In this document: positions 43,906 to 55,337 of the stretch, in pieces
Numbering within the stretch: the stretch's first letter is position 1
Layout of the letters: every line of letters begins with the position of its first letter
Source: Cellulosimicrobium protaetiae
GTDB taxonomy: Bacteria > Actinomycetota > Actinomycetes > Actinomycetales > Cellulomonadaceae
Length of the DNA: 64,000 nt
Direction: 5' to 3'
Assembly (NCBI RefSeq): GCF_009708005.2
Contig: NZ_CP052757.1
Span: 4,402,001-4,466,000 of the forward strand
The notes under the pieces: generated by a model
What the model was told of the DNA's origin: nothing
The model's database searches: none
What the model saw: only the letters and a program-made list of their open reading frames with translations
Translations under genes and position numbers: made by a program

Positions 43906-43929
43906 GGGTTGCGACGCAGGTCGCAACCC
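43906..43929. repeat. Inverted repeat upstream of the ABC/two-component operon
   Basis: GGGTTGCGAC (43906-43915) and its exact complement (43920-43929) are separated by GCAG. It lies about 100 bases before the ABC ATPase start in a 292-base intergenic region. It may be an operator or a hairpin; nothing else was recognised in the region. Confidence 0.5.
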
Positions 43930-44029
43930 AGGTTCCCCCGTGCGGCCCAAGACCCGGGCAGGGTCCCCGCGACAGCCTGGTGGCGCACCGCGCGGGAGGT
44001 CCGTGCGGGACGCACGGGAAGGGACCGGC

Positions 44030-44743
44030 ATGACCACCATCCACGTCTCCGGGTTGCGCAAGGCCTACGGCGGGTTCGACGCCGTGCACGACGTGACGTT
44101 CACCGCCGCGCCGGGCCGCGTCGTCGGGCTGCTCGGGCCGAACGGCGCCGGGAAGTCGACGACGCTGCACGTCCTGCTGGGGCTGGCCGCGGCGACCGCG
44201 GGGAGCGCGACGTTCGACGGGCGCGCGTTCGCAGACCTGGCGCACCCCGCCCGCACCGTGGGCGCGCTGCTCGACGCGGGCGGCCTGCACCCCGGGCGCA
44301 CGGGCCGCGACCACCTGCGCGTGCTCGCCGCCGCGGGGCGGGTCCCCGCGCGACGCGTCGACGAGGTGCTCGCGCTCGTCGGCATGACGCCCGCGGCCGA
44401 CCGGCGCGTGCGCACCTACTCGCTGGGGATGCGGCAGCGCATCGGGATCGCCGCCGCGCTGCTCGGCGACCCCGAGGTGCTCGTCCTCGACGAGCCCGCG
44501 AACGGCCTCGACCCGGCCGGGATGCGCTGGCTGCGCGACCTCGTCCGCGCGTTCGCCGACGACGGCGGCACCGTCCTCCTCGCGAGCCACGTGCTGTCCG
44601 AGGTGCGGCAGGTCGCGGACGACCTGGTCGTCGTCGGGCAGGGCCGCGTCGTCGCCGACGGGCCGCTCGACGACCTGCTGCGCGGGGAGTCGCTGGAGGA
44701 CTTCTACCTCGACCTGACCGCCACGACCGAAGGGGTGCGCTGA
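44030..44743 (+). CDS. ABC transporter ATP-binding protein
   Basis: A 237-residue ATPase: Walker A GPNGAGKST (about 37-45), signature YSLGMRQR, Walker B VLVLDEPANGLDPAG, H-loop ASHVL. The sequence type (CcmA/DrrA-like, with GLLGPNGAGKSTTLHVLLGL) fits bacteriocin, lantibiotic or drug exporters. Its stop overlaps the permease start by one base (TGATG), and a two-component system follows, an arrangement usual for cell-envelope stress or antibiotic-response exporters. Confidence 0.92.
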   Translation: MTTIHVSGLRKAYGGFDAVHDVTFTAAPGRVVGLLGPNGAGKSTTLHVLLGLAAATAGSATFDGRAFADLAHPARTVGALLDAGGLHPGRTGRDHLRVLAAAGRVPARRVDEVLALVGMTPAADRRVRTYSLGMRQRIGIAAALLGDPEVLVLDEPANGLDPAGMRWLRDLVRAFADDGGTVLLASHVLSEVRQVADDLVVVGQGRVVADGPLDDLLRGESLEDFYLDLTATTEGVR

Positions 44744-45636
44744 TGTACCGCGCCGAGATGCTCAAGCTCCGCACGACCCGCGCGACGTGGGTCGTCGCGG
44801 CCGTCGCCGTCGCCGGGATGCTCGTCGTCCAGGCGTTCACGATCCTGCTCCCGACGATCCTGCGCGGCGCCGAGGCTCTCGGCGGCGGGACCGGCGTCGG
44901 CCTCCAGGCGTCGCCCGAGTCGTTCGAGGAGCTCGCGCCCGACCTCGGCGCGCTCACCGACGCCGCCCAGCCGGCGTTCCAGCGCGGCATGCTCGACCTG
45001 CTCGGCAACGGGCTCAACGGCTCCGGGTCGGTCGGCGTCGCGACCGTGTGCATGCTCCTCCTCGGGGTCCTTGCCGTGACCACCGACTTCCGCACCGGCG
45101 GCATCGTGCCGACGGCGCTCGTCCAGCCGGCACGGCTGCGGATCCTCGCGGCGAAGGCCGGGGCGACCGCGACCGTCGCGCTCGGCGTCGGCGTCGTGCT
45201 CGCCCTCGTCGGCGCCCTGGGCCTGACCGTCGCGATCGTCACGACGCCCGGCGCGACCCTCGCGCTCGGGCCGGGCGAGGTCCTCGGGGTGTGGGCCCGC
45301 GGGCTCGCGGTCCTCGTCCTCCTCACGTGGTTCGGGCTCGGGATCGGGACCCTCGTGCGCGGCCAGGTCGCCGGCGTCGTGACGGTCGCGGCGCTCGCGC
45401 TCGCGGAGCCGATCGTCCGGGGCGCCGTGACGCTCCTGTCGGGCGGCGAGTCCGCCGCGGCGGAATGGCTCCCGCTCGGCCTGGGCGCGCTCGCCTCGAC
45501 GGGACAGTCCGGGGCGGCCCTGCTCGGTGGCGCCGCGCCGCTGGGGACGCTCGCCGCGCTCGCCGGGCTCGTCGCCTGGGTCCTGCTGCTCCTCGGGAGC
45601 GGAGCCGCGACCCTGCAGCGCCGCGACCTGGTCTGA
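44743..45636 (+). CDS. ABC transporter permease (ABC-2 type)
   Basis: A 297-residue membrane protein with a first helix at about 17-38, an extracytoplasmic loop of about 60 residues, and five more hydrophobic segments. The N-terminal MYRAEMLKLRTTRATW is the usual start of ABC-2 permeases that pair with CcmA-like ATPases. It is coupled to the ATPase gene. Substrate unknown. Confidence 0.88.
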   Translation: MYRAEMLKLRTTRATWVVAAVAVAGMLVVQAFTILLPTILRGAEALGGGTGVGLQASPESFEELAPDLGALTDAAQPAFQRGMLDLLGNGLNGSGSVGVATVCMLLLGVLAVTTDFRTGGIVPTALVQPARLRILAAKAGATATVALGVGVVLALVGALGLTVAIVTTPGATLALGPGEVLGVWARGLAVLVLLTWFGLGIGTLVRGQVAGVVTVAALALAEPIVRGAVTLLSGGESAAAEWLPLGLGALASTGQSGAALLGGAAPLGTLAALAGLVAWVLLLLGSGAATLQRRDLV

Positions 45637-45720
45637 GGACCGGACCGGACGAGGCCCCGCCCCGTAGGGTGGGCGGGGCTCGCCGCCCCCGCACCCGTCC
45701 GCACCGCACGAGGAGGAGCC

Positions 45721-47073
45721 GTGACCGAGACCGTGCGTCGCGCGCTCGACCGGGTCGGGGTGCGCACCGACACCGGCCGTGACGCCGTGCTCGCCGGAGT
45801 CGTCGCCGCCGCGACCGTCGTGCTGTTCCTGGGGATCGAGCGGGTGCTCACGACCGACGTCGGATCGACGTTCGGCGCCGGGCCCGGCGCGGTCGTCATC
45901 ACCCCCGGGGTGCGCGCCGCCGTCCTCGTGCTCGTCGTCGGCCAGGCCGCGACGCTCACGGTCCGCCGTCGGGCACCGCTGACCTGCCTCGCGCTCGCCG
46001 TCGCGGCCCAGGTCGCGATCACCGTGCTCCTGCCGCCGTACGTCGGCTTCCAGGCCCCGGCGACGCTCGTGGCCGCGTACTCCGCCGGGGCGTACGCCGC
46101 GCGCCCCGCACGCCTCGGCGGCCCCGCGCTCGCGGCCGCCGCGCAGGTCGTGCTCGTCTTCGCCCTCGGCGGCTTCGGCGTCCCCGCCGGGACCGGACCC
46201 GCCCAGCAGACGCTCCAGGTCGGCGGGGCGCTGGTCTCGGCGCTCCTCACGTTCGTCGGGGCGGCGCTCGTCGGCTCGTACGTCGCGACGCGACGAGAGC
46301 TCGTCGCCGGGCTGCGCGACCGGGTGCGGCACGCCGAGCGCGAGCGGGAGGCGCTCGCCGCCCAGGCCGTCCTGGAGGAGCGGGCGCGCATGGCGCGCGA
46401 GCTGCACGACGTCGCGGCGCACCACCTGTCGGGCATCGTCGTCCAGGCCGCCGCGGCGGAGCGGCTGGTCGACGCCGACCCCGACCGGGCCAAGGAGTCG
46501 GTGCGCTGGATCCGTGCGCAGGGCCGCGAGACGCTCGACGACCTGCGCCTCGTGGTCGGGATCCTGCGCGGGCGCGACGAGGGCGACGGCGCCGAGCGCG
46601 AGGCACCGCAGCCCACCCTCGCGGAGGTGCCCGCGCTCCTCGACACCGCGCGCGAGGCGGGCACCACGGCGACGGTCGAGACCGAGGGCAGCCCTTGGGA
46701 CCTCACGCCGAGCGCGCAGATCGCCGTCTACCGCGTGCTCCAGGAGGCGCTCGCCAACGCACGCCGCCACGCACCCGGGCGTCCGGTCGCGGTGCGGTTC
46801 GTGTGGTCGGACGCGGACGTCGTCCTCTCGGTGCGCAACCCGGCGGCACGCACGGTGCCGCCGCCGGGCACGCGGCCCGGCCACGGCCTCGTCGGGATGC
46901 GCGAGCGGGCCGCGGTGCTCGGCGGGACGCTCGACGCGCGGCGCACGCCCGACGGCGCGTGGGTGGTCCGCCTGACCGTCCCCCGCGCGCCCGCGCGCGA
47001 GCAGCTCCCGTCCGGGCCGCTCTCGACGGGCGCACCCGCCGCCCCCGCCCCTACCGACCAGGAGGTCCCGTGA
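45721..47073 (+). CDS. NarL-type sensor histidine kinase
   Basis: A 450-residue kinase with six hydrophobic segments in residues about 25-190, a coiled coil ([39 protein letters not shown]), and HisKA_3 phospho-acceptor His229 (ELHDV). A HATPase domain follows with [15 protein letters not shown] and [19 protein letters not shown] 45721 follows GAGGAGGAG. It follows the ABC genes by 84 bases; a TAGGGT hexamer in the gap could give it its own promoter. Confidence 0.92.
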   Translation: MTETVRRALDRVGVRTDTGRDAVLAGVVAAATVVLFLGIERVLTTDVGSTFGAGPGAVVITPGVRAAVLVLVVGQAATLTVRRRAPLTCLALAVAAQVAITVLLPPYVGFQAPATLVAAYSAGAYAARPARLGGPALAAAAQVVLVFALGGFGVPAGTGPAQQTLQVGGALVSALLTFVGAALVGSYVATRRELVAGLRDRVRHAEREREALAAQAVLEERARMARELHDVAAHHLSGIVVQAAAAERLVDADPDRAKESVRWIRAQGRETLDDLRLVVGILRGRDEGDGAEREAPQPTLAEVPALLDTAREAGTTATVETEGSPWDLTPSAQIAVYRVLQEALANARRHAPGRPVAVRFVWSDADVVLSVRNPAARTVPPPGTRPGHGLVGMRERAAVLGGTLDARRTPDGAWVVRLTVPRAPAREQLPSGPLSTGAPAAPAPTDQEVP

Positions 47074-47729
47074 CCCGCGTCGTGCTCGTGGACGACCAGG
47101 CCGTCGTCCGTGCCGGCTTCACCGTCATCCTCGAGAGCGAGGGCGTCGAGGTGGTCGGCGAGGCGTCGAACGGCACGGACGCCGTGCGCGTCGCACGCCG
47201 CGAGCGGCCCGACGTCGTGTGCATGGACGTCCGCATGCCCGGCGGGGACGGGATCACGGCGACGCGCGCGCTCGCCGGGCCCGACGTCGCCGACCCCGTC
47301 CCGGTGCTCGTCGTGAGCACGTTCGACCTCGACGACTACGTGTTCGGCGCCCTGGAGGCGGGCGCGAGCGGGTTCCTGCTCAAGGACGCCGAGCCCGAGG
47401 TCCTCGTCGACGCCGTCCGGCGCGTCGCGGCGGGCGACGGCCTCGTCGACCAGTCCCTCACGCGACGCGTCATCGGCGAGTTCGCGCGCCGCCGCGCGCC
47501 CGTCTCCCGGGACGACGGCGCGGCGGCGCTCCTCACCCCGCGCGAGCTCGACATCGTCGGGCTGCTGTGCCGCGGGTCGTCCAACGCCGAGATCGCGACG
47601 ACCCTCTTCCTCGAGCCGAGCACTGTGAAGTCGCACCTCGGCCGGGCGATGACGAAGACCGGCACGCGCGACCGCGTGCAGCTCGTGGTCTGGGCGTTCC
47701 GCCACGGGATCGTCGACCCGGGGGCCTGA
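47070..47729 (+). CDS. NarL/LuxR-type response regulator
   Basis: A 219-residue regulator: receiver with [13 protein letters not shown] and phospho-acceptor Asp53 (VCMDVRMPG), FLLKDAE lysine loop, then a LuxR helix-turn-helix ([44 protein letters not shown]). GTG 47070 overlaps the kinase stop by 4 bases. It probably controls the upstream ABC exporter. Confidence 0.94.
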   Translation: MTRVVLVDDQAVVRAGFTVILESEGVEVVGEASNGTDAVRVARRERPDVVCMDVRMPGGDGITATRALAGPDVADPVPVLVVSTFDLDDYVFGALEAGASGFLLKDAEPEVLVDAVRRVAAGDGLVDQSLTRRVIGEFARRRAPVSRDDGAAALLTPRELDIVGLLCRGSSNAEIATTLFLEPSTVKSHLGRAMTKTGTRDRVQLVVWAFRHGIVDPGA

Positions 47730-47820
47730 GCTCCCCGCGATCGCGGTCATCGCGGCCGGGTGCACGACAGCCGACGGCTCCCGGCGCCGGACGCTGACCG
47801 CGGGGCGGCGAGCGGCGTGG

Positions 47821-48231
47821 TCAGAGCACCGTGTAGAGCAGTCCCTGCCCGAGGCCGAGGAGGACGCCGAGGAGCGCCGACGCCCCGAGCGCGGTCCCCG
47901 CGGCCGCGAGCGCCGTCCCCGGCTGCCTCTGCACGAGCACGACCGCACCCGTGATCACGGCGGCCAGACCGAGCAGGCCGACGACGACCCCGTTGACGAG
48001 CTGCAGGACGCTGACGGACGTCGGCGAGTACCCCGACGACGAGAGGACGAACGGGACGGCCAGCGTGACGACCGCGCCGACGAGGACCGTCGCGACACCG
48101 GTGACGAACGACGCGACGGCGAGCGGGGAGCGTCGAGCGCCCGGGGCCGGGGCGGGCTCCGGCGAAGGTGCCCCGTAGGCGGGCTGGGCGGGCGACCGCC
48201 AGGTCTCGGGGCCGGTCTGGGGAGAGCTCAT
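47821..48231 (-). CDS. Small membrane protein, DUF4190-like
   Basis: A 136-residue protein: Pro/Ala-rich cytoplasmic N-terminus (about 1-33), then three hydrophobic segments (SPLAVASFVTGVATVLVGAVVTLAVPFVL, VLQLVNGVVVGLLGLAAVITGAVVLV, and LAAAGTALGASALLGVLLGLGQGLLY). It recalls the proline-rich proteins at 40718 and 41326 but with a longer loop. No function can be assigned. It is convergent with the response-regulator gene. Confidence 0.7.
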   Translation of the reverse strand: MSSPQTGPETWRSPAQPAYGAPSPEPAPAPGARRSPLAVASFVTGVATVLVGAVVTLAVPFVLSSSGYSPTSVSVLQLVNGVVVGLLGLAAVITGAVVLVQRQPGTALAAAGTALGASALLGVLLGLGQGLLYTVL

Positions 48232-48296
48232 GCACCCATCCTGCCGAAGGGTGCGGCGTCGACACCGCGCCGTCCACGGGCGGTGGGTCGACCGAC

Positions 48297-49271
48297 TCAG
48301 CGTGCGGTGGGCGCGCCCTCGGCCAGGTCCTCGGACTCGTCGGGCTGGTACACGCACACCCACAGCGCCTCGGGCCGCACGGCCACGTCGAGGCGCTCGG
48401 ACGGCTCGATCACGTCGCCGTCGAGCTGACGCGGCTGCGGGCGGTCCGAGACGACCGAGATCTCGCGGCCCCGCACGACCTCCCGGCTCGGGACCCGGCT
48501 CTTGCCCCGCACGACGCCCCACAGGAGCTGCACCCAGTGCTTGAGGTTGCGGGGCGCGACGATCGCGACCTCGAGCTGCCCGTTGTCCGGCTCGGCGTCG
48601 GGCAGGAGGTTCGTCCCCGCCTGGAGGCGCCCGACGTTCCCGACGAGGACGGTCCGGGCCCGACGCCGCCGCGTCCGGCCGTCGACCGTCACCTCGAGGT
48701 TCATCTCGTCGTCGGTCAGGTGCTTGAGCGCGGAGACCACGTACGCGAGGGCCCCGGCCTTCGCCTTGAGCGCGGTCGGGGCGTCGTCCATCATCGCGGC
48801 GTCGAGACCCATGCCCGCCATCACGGCGAAGACCTGCCCGTCGACCTCCCCGACGTCGATCTGTCGGCGCCCGCGCTCGAGCGCGAGCCGGATCCCGTCC
48901 TCGGGCCGCGGCGGGATGCCGAGGTTCGTCGCGAGCAGGTTCCCCGTGCCGCCCGGCAGGATCGCGAGCGCCGCGTCGGTGCCCACGAGCCCCTCGATGC
49001 ACGCCCGGACCGTCCCGTCGCCGCCGCTGACGAACACGACCTCCGCGCCGTCGTCGACGGCCTGGCGCGCCTGGCCCGTCCCCGGGTCCTCCGCGGTGGT
49101 CTCGAGCCACGCGGGCTCGGGCCATCCCGCCTCGGCGAGGCGCGCGGTGATCGTGGCGCGCAAGGCGTCGAGACCGTCGACCCGGTTCGGGTTGACGATG
49201 ACGGCGGAGCGCAGGGGCTTCTCGTCGAGGCGTTGCTGGGCGGCGGGCTCGGTGGTCTCGTCGGTCGGCAC
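48297..49271 (-). CDS. Diacylglycerol/lipid kinase family protein (YegS/LCB5)
   Basis: A 324-residue lipid kinase. The catalytic-domain signature is VVFVSGGDGTVRACIEGLVGTDAALAILPGGTGNLLATNLGIP; the C-terminal all-beta domain has VMAGMGLDAAMMDDAP, VLVGNVGRLQAGTNLLPDAEPDNGQLEVAIVAP. Members phosphorylate diacylglycerol or related lipids at the membrane. GTG 49271 was chosen; a longer in-frame reading to 49412 runs into the 21-bp repeat array (encoding a false GSTSRNH repeat) and was rejected. Confidence 0.9.
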   Translation of the reverse strand: MPTDETTEPAAQQRLDEKPLRSAVIVNPNRVDGLDALRATITARLAEAGWPEPAWLETTAEDPGTGQARQAVDDGAEVVFVSGGDGTVRACIEGLVGTDAALAILPGGTGNLLATNLGIPPRPEDGIRLALERGRRQIDVGEVDGQVFAVMAGMGLDAAMMDDAPTALKAKAGALAYVVSALKHLTDDEMNLEVTVDGRTRRRRARTVLVGNVGRLQAGTNLLPDAEPDNGQLEVAIVAPRNLKHWVQLLWGVVRGKSRVPSREVVRGREISVVSDRPQPRQLDGDVIEPSERLDVAVRPEALWVCVYQPDESEDLAEGAPTAR

Positions 49272-49331
49272 GACCCGAGTATGTCCCGGCCCCGGACCAC
49301 CCGCCCGACGTCGGCCGCCCTCGCCCCACCC

Positions 49332-49475
49332 ACGAGAACCCTGGTCCCGCGAGGTAGAACCGTGGTTGCGCGAGGTAGAACCGTGGTTGCGCGAGGTAGA
49401 ACCCTGGTCCACGACCAGGGTTCTCTCTCGGCCTACCAGAGTTCTACCTCGGCGGACCAGGGTTCTACCTCGGCG
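49332..49475. repeat. 21-bp repeat array with inverted half, between clpB and the lipid-kinase gene
   Basis: Direct 21-bp units (AGGTAGAACC-NTGGT-type) start at 49352, 49373 and 49394, with a partial unit before them. After 49413 the same unit continues in inverted orientation to about 49475. The turning point is a perfect hairpin, AGAACCCTGGT (49398-49408) with its complement (49414-49424). The unit is that of the array at 10325-10408. It fills most of the 213-base gap downstream of clpB, where it could also act as a terminator. Confidence 0.85.
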
Positions 49476-49484
49476 GGGCGGGGG

Positions 49485-52103
<2,619 letters not shown>

Positions 52104-52155
52104 AGGTGCTCCGGTGTGGTGCTCGAAAGATGGTCTGACCAGTGGAACGACTCCG

Positions 52156-52190
52156 AAGTTGAGTGTATTCCGCTCAACTTCATTCGTCAG
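52156..52190 (-). promoter_or_regulatory. clpB promoter with HAIR (HspR) operator
   Basis: Perfect arms AAGTTGAG (52156-52163) and CTCAACTT (52173-52180) are 9 bases apart. This gives TTGAG-N9-CTCAA, the spacing of the HspR-binding HAIR element (CTTGAGT-N7-ACTCAAG). On the minus strand a CTGACG -35 (52185-52190) and TACACT -10 (52162-52167) are 17 bp apart, so HspR would cover the -10. The leader is about 52 bases. Confidence 0.8.
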
Positions 52191-52305
52191 CCTCGCGCGC
52201 CGCTCCCGGTGGACCGTGGGCCCGAGCGGATGAACTCCGGCCGCATTCCGTCTCAAATCGGCATCGACCCTCGCCTCGGGCGACGATCCGCGACATGCTG
52301 GGCGG

Positions 52306-53745
52306 GTGAACTCCTCACCCTTGCGCAGACGACTCGGCCTCGGCGCCCTCTTCGCCACCCTCGCACTGTTCCTCGCGGGGTGCATGAGGATGGACATGGC
52401 CATCACCCTCAACGAGGACGACACGTTCGACGGCAGCGTCGTCATGGCGTTCAGCGACGAGCTCGCGACGTCCCTGGACATGGACCCGCAGGAGATGTGG
52501 GACCAGATGGGCTCCGAGATGGAGTCCGACCTGCCCGAGGGCGCGACGCAGGAGCCCTACGCGCAGGACGGCTACACCGGCACGAAGATCACCTACGCCG
52601 ACCAGCCGATCGCGCAGCTCGACACCGGCGCGGCGGACTCGATCTCCGTCACGCGCGAGGGTGACGAGTACGTCGTGAGCGGGTCGATGGACATGACCGG
52701 CGAGGAGTTCAACCCGGACACGGGTGACGCGACGAGCGACGAGATGACGCGGCAGATGATGGAGGGCCTCGACATCAAGGTCGCCATCACCTTCCCGGGC
52801 GAGGTCGTCGAGTCGAACGGCACGGTCGACGGCAACACCGTGACGTGGACGCCGGTCGTCGGCGAGACCAACGAGATGACGGCGCGCGGCTCGGCCGTCG
52901 CGGGCGGCGCCGCGAGCGGCGGCGAGGACAGCTCCGACGAGTCGACCGAGGGCACCGACGGCACCACCGCGCCCGACGGCGGCGACAGCGCGGGCAACGC
53001 CTCGGACTCCGGCTCGATGGCCTGGCTCTGGTTCGTCATCGGCGGCGTCGTGCTGCTCGGCATCATCGGTCTCGTGCTGTGGCTCGTGCTCCGCTCCAAG
53101 CCGGACGCCCAGGACGGTCAGGCGGCGGGCTTCCAGCAGGGCGGCTACCCGGGTCAGCCCGGTCAGCCCGGTGCCTACGCCGCACCCGGCCAGCCTGGTC
53201 AGCCTGGTCAGTACCCCGGCCAGCCGCAGGGGCAGTACCCGGGCCAGCAGGGCCAGTACCCCGGGCAGCAGGGCGCCTACCCGGGCCAGCCCGGCGCCTA
53301 CCCCGGGCAGCAGCCGGGCCAGCAGCAGCCGGGCGCGTACCCCGGCCAGCCGGGTGCCTACCCGGGCCAGCCGGGTCAGCAGCCGGGCGCCTACCCGGGC
53401 CAGCCGGGCGCGCCGCAGGGCTACGGGGCGCAGCCCCCGGCCCCGGGCCCGGGCCCGTACGGCACCCAGCCGCCCGCCCCGCCGCAGCCGCAGGGGGGCC
53501 ACCCCGGAGCGGCGCCGTACGCGCCCCCCGGAGCGCCGCACCCGCAGTCGTCCCCGACGACACCGCTCCCCGCGCAGCCGCCCGTCCCCCCGGGGGCGAC
53601 CCAGCCGCTGCCGCCGTACCAGCAGCCGGCCCCGACCCAGCCGCTCCCGCCGCAGCCGGGTGCGGGACCGGACGGTCCGGAGGCGCCGGGCGGCCCGGAC
53701 GACGAGATCGACGACGCGACGCGTCTGCGCCCTCCGCCCGAGTGA
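52306..53745 (+). CDS. LppM-like lipoprotein with long Pro/Gly/Gln-repeat cytoplasmic tail
   Basis: A 479-residue protein. A lipoprotein signal ends FLAGC (Cys about 26), followed by a beta-rich LppM/DUF3153-type domain ([25 protein letters not shown], about 28-205). An acidic Ser/Thr/Gly linker leads to one transmembrane helix (about 240-265). A 215-residue tail of PGQPGQ, AYPGQ and QPGQYPGQ repeats ends with an acidic [15 protein letters not shown]. The first 26 residues could alternatively be an uncleaved anchor. GTG 52306 is the start; it is divergent from clpB. Confidence 0.8.
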   Translation: MNSSPLRRRLGLGALFATLALFLAGCMRMDMAITLNEDDTFDGSVVMAFSDELATSLDMDPQEMWDQMGSEMESDLPEGATQEPYAQDGYTGTKITYADQPIAQLDTGAADSISVTREGDEYVVSGSMDMTGEEFNPDTGDATSDEMTRQMMEGLDIKVAITFPGEVVESNGTVDGNTVTWTPVVGETNEMTARGSAVAGGAASGGEDSSDESTEGTDGTTAPDGGDSAGNASDSGSMAWLWFVIGGVVLLGIIGLVLWLVLRSKPDAQDGQAAGFQQGGYPGQPGQPGAYAAPGQPGQPGQYPGQPQGQYPGQQGQYPGQQGAYPGQPGAYPGQQPGQQQPGAYPGQPGAYPGQPGQQPGAYPGQPGAPQGYGAQPPAPGPGPYGTQPPAPPQPQGGHPGAAPYAPPGAPHPQSSPTTPLPAQPPVPPGATQPLPPYQQPAPTQPLPPQPGAGPDGPEAPGGPDDEIDDATRLRPPPE

Positions 53746-53808
53746 CCGGCGCGCCTCCTCGCGCGGTGGACTCCGCACGAGGCACGTGAGCCGTAGCAGC
53801 TGACGCAC

Positions 53809-53841
53809 ACGGCCCGCCCCGGGACGCCCGGGGCGGGCCGT
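53809..53841. terminator. Bidirectional hairpin terminator
   Basis: Perfect 15-bp GC-rich arms (53809-53823 and 53827-53841) with an ACG loop lie between the convergent LppM-like and trkH genes. Confidence 0.8.
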
Positions 53842-53869
53842 CGCGGGTCTGACCGCGGCAGGAGCGCGC

Positions 53870-55258
53870 TCAGCCGATGATGGCGGCGCTCTCGGGCCGG
53901 CGGAACATGCGTGGGCGCTCGCGCAGCGCCAGAGCGGTGCCGAGGGTGATCGGCCCGAGCCGGCCCAGGAACATCAGCGCGACCAGGATGAGCTGGTGCG
54001 GTCCGGCAAGGTCGGCAGTGATCCCGGTGGACAGACCGGTGGTAGAGAACGCGGACGTGACCTCGAACAGGACCCGGTCCAGACCGTGGTGCGAGGTCGC
54101 GGTGATCACCAGGGTGGGCACCAGCACGGCCGCGACCCCGAGGAGCGCGACGGTGACCGCCTGGCGCTGTGTCGCCGGTGCGATGCGTCGGTCGAACGCG
54201 TCCACGTCGGGGTCACCCCGCAGCTCGGACCAGATCACGAACGCGAGAACCACGAAGGTCACGACCTTGATACCGCCCGCCGTGCCGGCGCTGCCGCCGC
54301 CGACGAACATCAGGACGTCGGTACCGAGCCAGGTGCCCTCGTTCATCGCGGAGGTGTCCACGGAGTTGAACCCGGCCGTGCGTGCCATGACGGACTGCGT
54401 GACCGCGCCGAGCAGCTTGCCCCCGATGCTCAACGGGCCGAGCGTGCGAGGGTTCGCCCACTCGAGCGCGAGGAAGAGCGCCGTGCCGCCGACCAGGAGC
54501 AGACCGGTCGTCGCGAGCGTGAGCTTCGTGTGCAGGGACCATCGCGAGGGCTTGGCCCGGCGCCGGCGGTAGAGCTCGAAGATCACCGGGAATCCGATCC
54601 CGCCCAGGACCACCGCGAGGCAGAGCGGCAGACAGATCCACGGGTCGGCGACGAACGTGACGAGCGAGTCGGAGTACAGGGCGAACCCGGCATTGTTGAA
54701 GGCGGAGACCGCGTGGAACACCCCACCCCATGCCGCCTCGCCCGGGCTCGCGCCGTACCCGACCATCAGCCGCCCCGCCACGAGAAGGGCGACGGCGCCC
54801 TCGACCGCCACCGTCACCCGGAGCACACCCACGAGAACCGAGCGCACGTCACCGAGCTGGACCGAGCGCGTGGACGCCTGGGCGACCATCCGCGTGTTCA
54901 GGTCCAGTCGTCGCGAGATCAACAGCCCCAGCAACGACGCCACCGTCATCACCCCGAACCCGCCGAGCTGGATCAGCGCCAGGATCACGACCTGCCCGAA
55001 CGGCGTCCAGAACGTCGGTGTGTCCACCACGACGAGGCCTGTCACGCACGCGGCCGACGTCGCGGTGAACAACGCCTCCAGCGGCGTCGCGGCACGGTCC
55101 GCCGTCGCGACCGGGAGCATCAGCAGGACGGCACCGACGACGATCGCGGCCGCGAACCCCAGCACCACCAGGCGTCCGGGCCGGCGTCGCACCGGTCGGT
55201 CCGGGCGCACGCCGGACCCGAGCGGACGACGGTGAGGCAGCGAGGCGAGAGTCGGCAC
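53870..55258 (-). CDS. Potassium uptake protein TrkH/KtrB
   Basis: A 462-residue potassium-translocating subunit. The four pore-loop filters, each with its conserved Gly, are visible: SAACVTGL, SAFNNAGF, ARTAGFNSV and TSAFSTTGLSTG. Eight or more helices and the length fit KtrB better than the longer TrkH. Its usual cytosolic partner (KtrA/TrkA) is not seen nearby, so it must be encoded elsewhere. GTG 55258 start. A strong hairpin ends it. Confidence 0.93.
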   Translation of the reverse strand: MPTLASLPHRRPLGSGVRPDRPVRRRPGRLVVLGFAAAIVVGAVLLMLPVATADRAATPLEALFTATSAACVTGLVVVDTPTFWTPFGQVVILALIQLGGFGVMTVASLLGLLISRRLDLNTRMVAQASTRSVQLGDVRSVLVGVLRVTVAVEGAVALLVAGRLMVGYGASPGEAAWGGVFHAVSAFNNAGFALYSDSLVTFVADPWICLPLCLAVVLGGIGFPVIFELYRRRRAKPSRWSLHTKLTLATTGLLLVGGTALFLALEWANPRTLGPLSIGGKLLGAVTQSVMARTAGFNSVDTSAMNEGTWLGTDVLMFVGGGSAGTAGGIKVVTFVVLAFVIWSELRGDPDVDAFDRRIAPATQRQAVTVALLGVAAVLVPTLVITATSHHGLDRVLFEVTSAFSTTGLSTGITADLAGPHQLILVALMFLGRLGPITLGTALALRERPRMFRRPESAAIIG

Positions 55259-55337
55259 GCCACCGGTCTATCGCACGCGAGCGGCCCGTCGACCTGGTTC
55301 TTACGGAACTCTTACGCCCGGGCGCGCCCCGAGCGCG

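Noticed and set aside
49272-49412. N-terminal extension of the lipid kinase with GSTSRNH repeats
   Set aside because: The repeats come from the 21-bp DNA array read in frame; the normal protein start and a GTG lie after the array.
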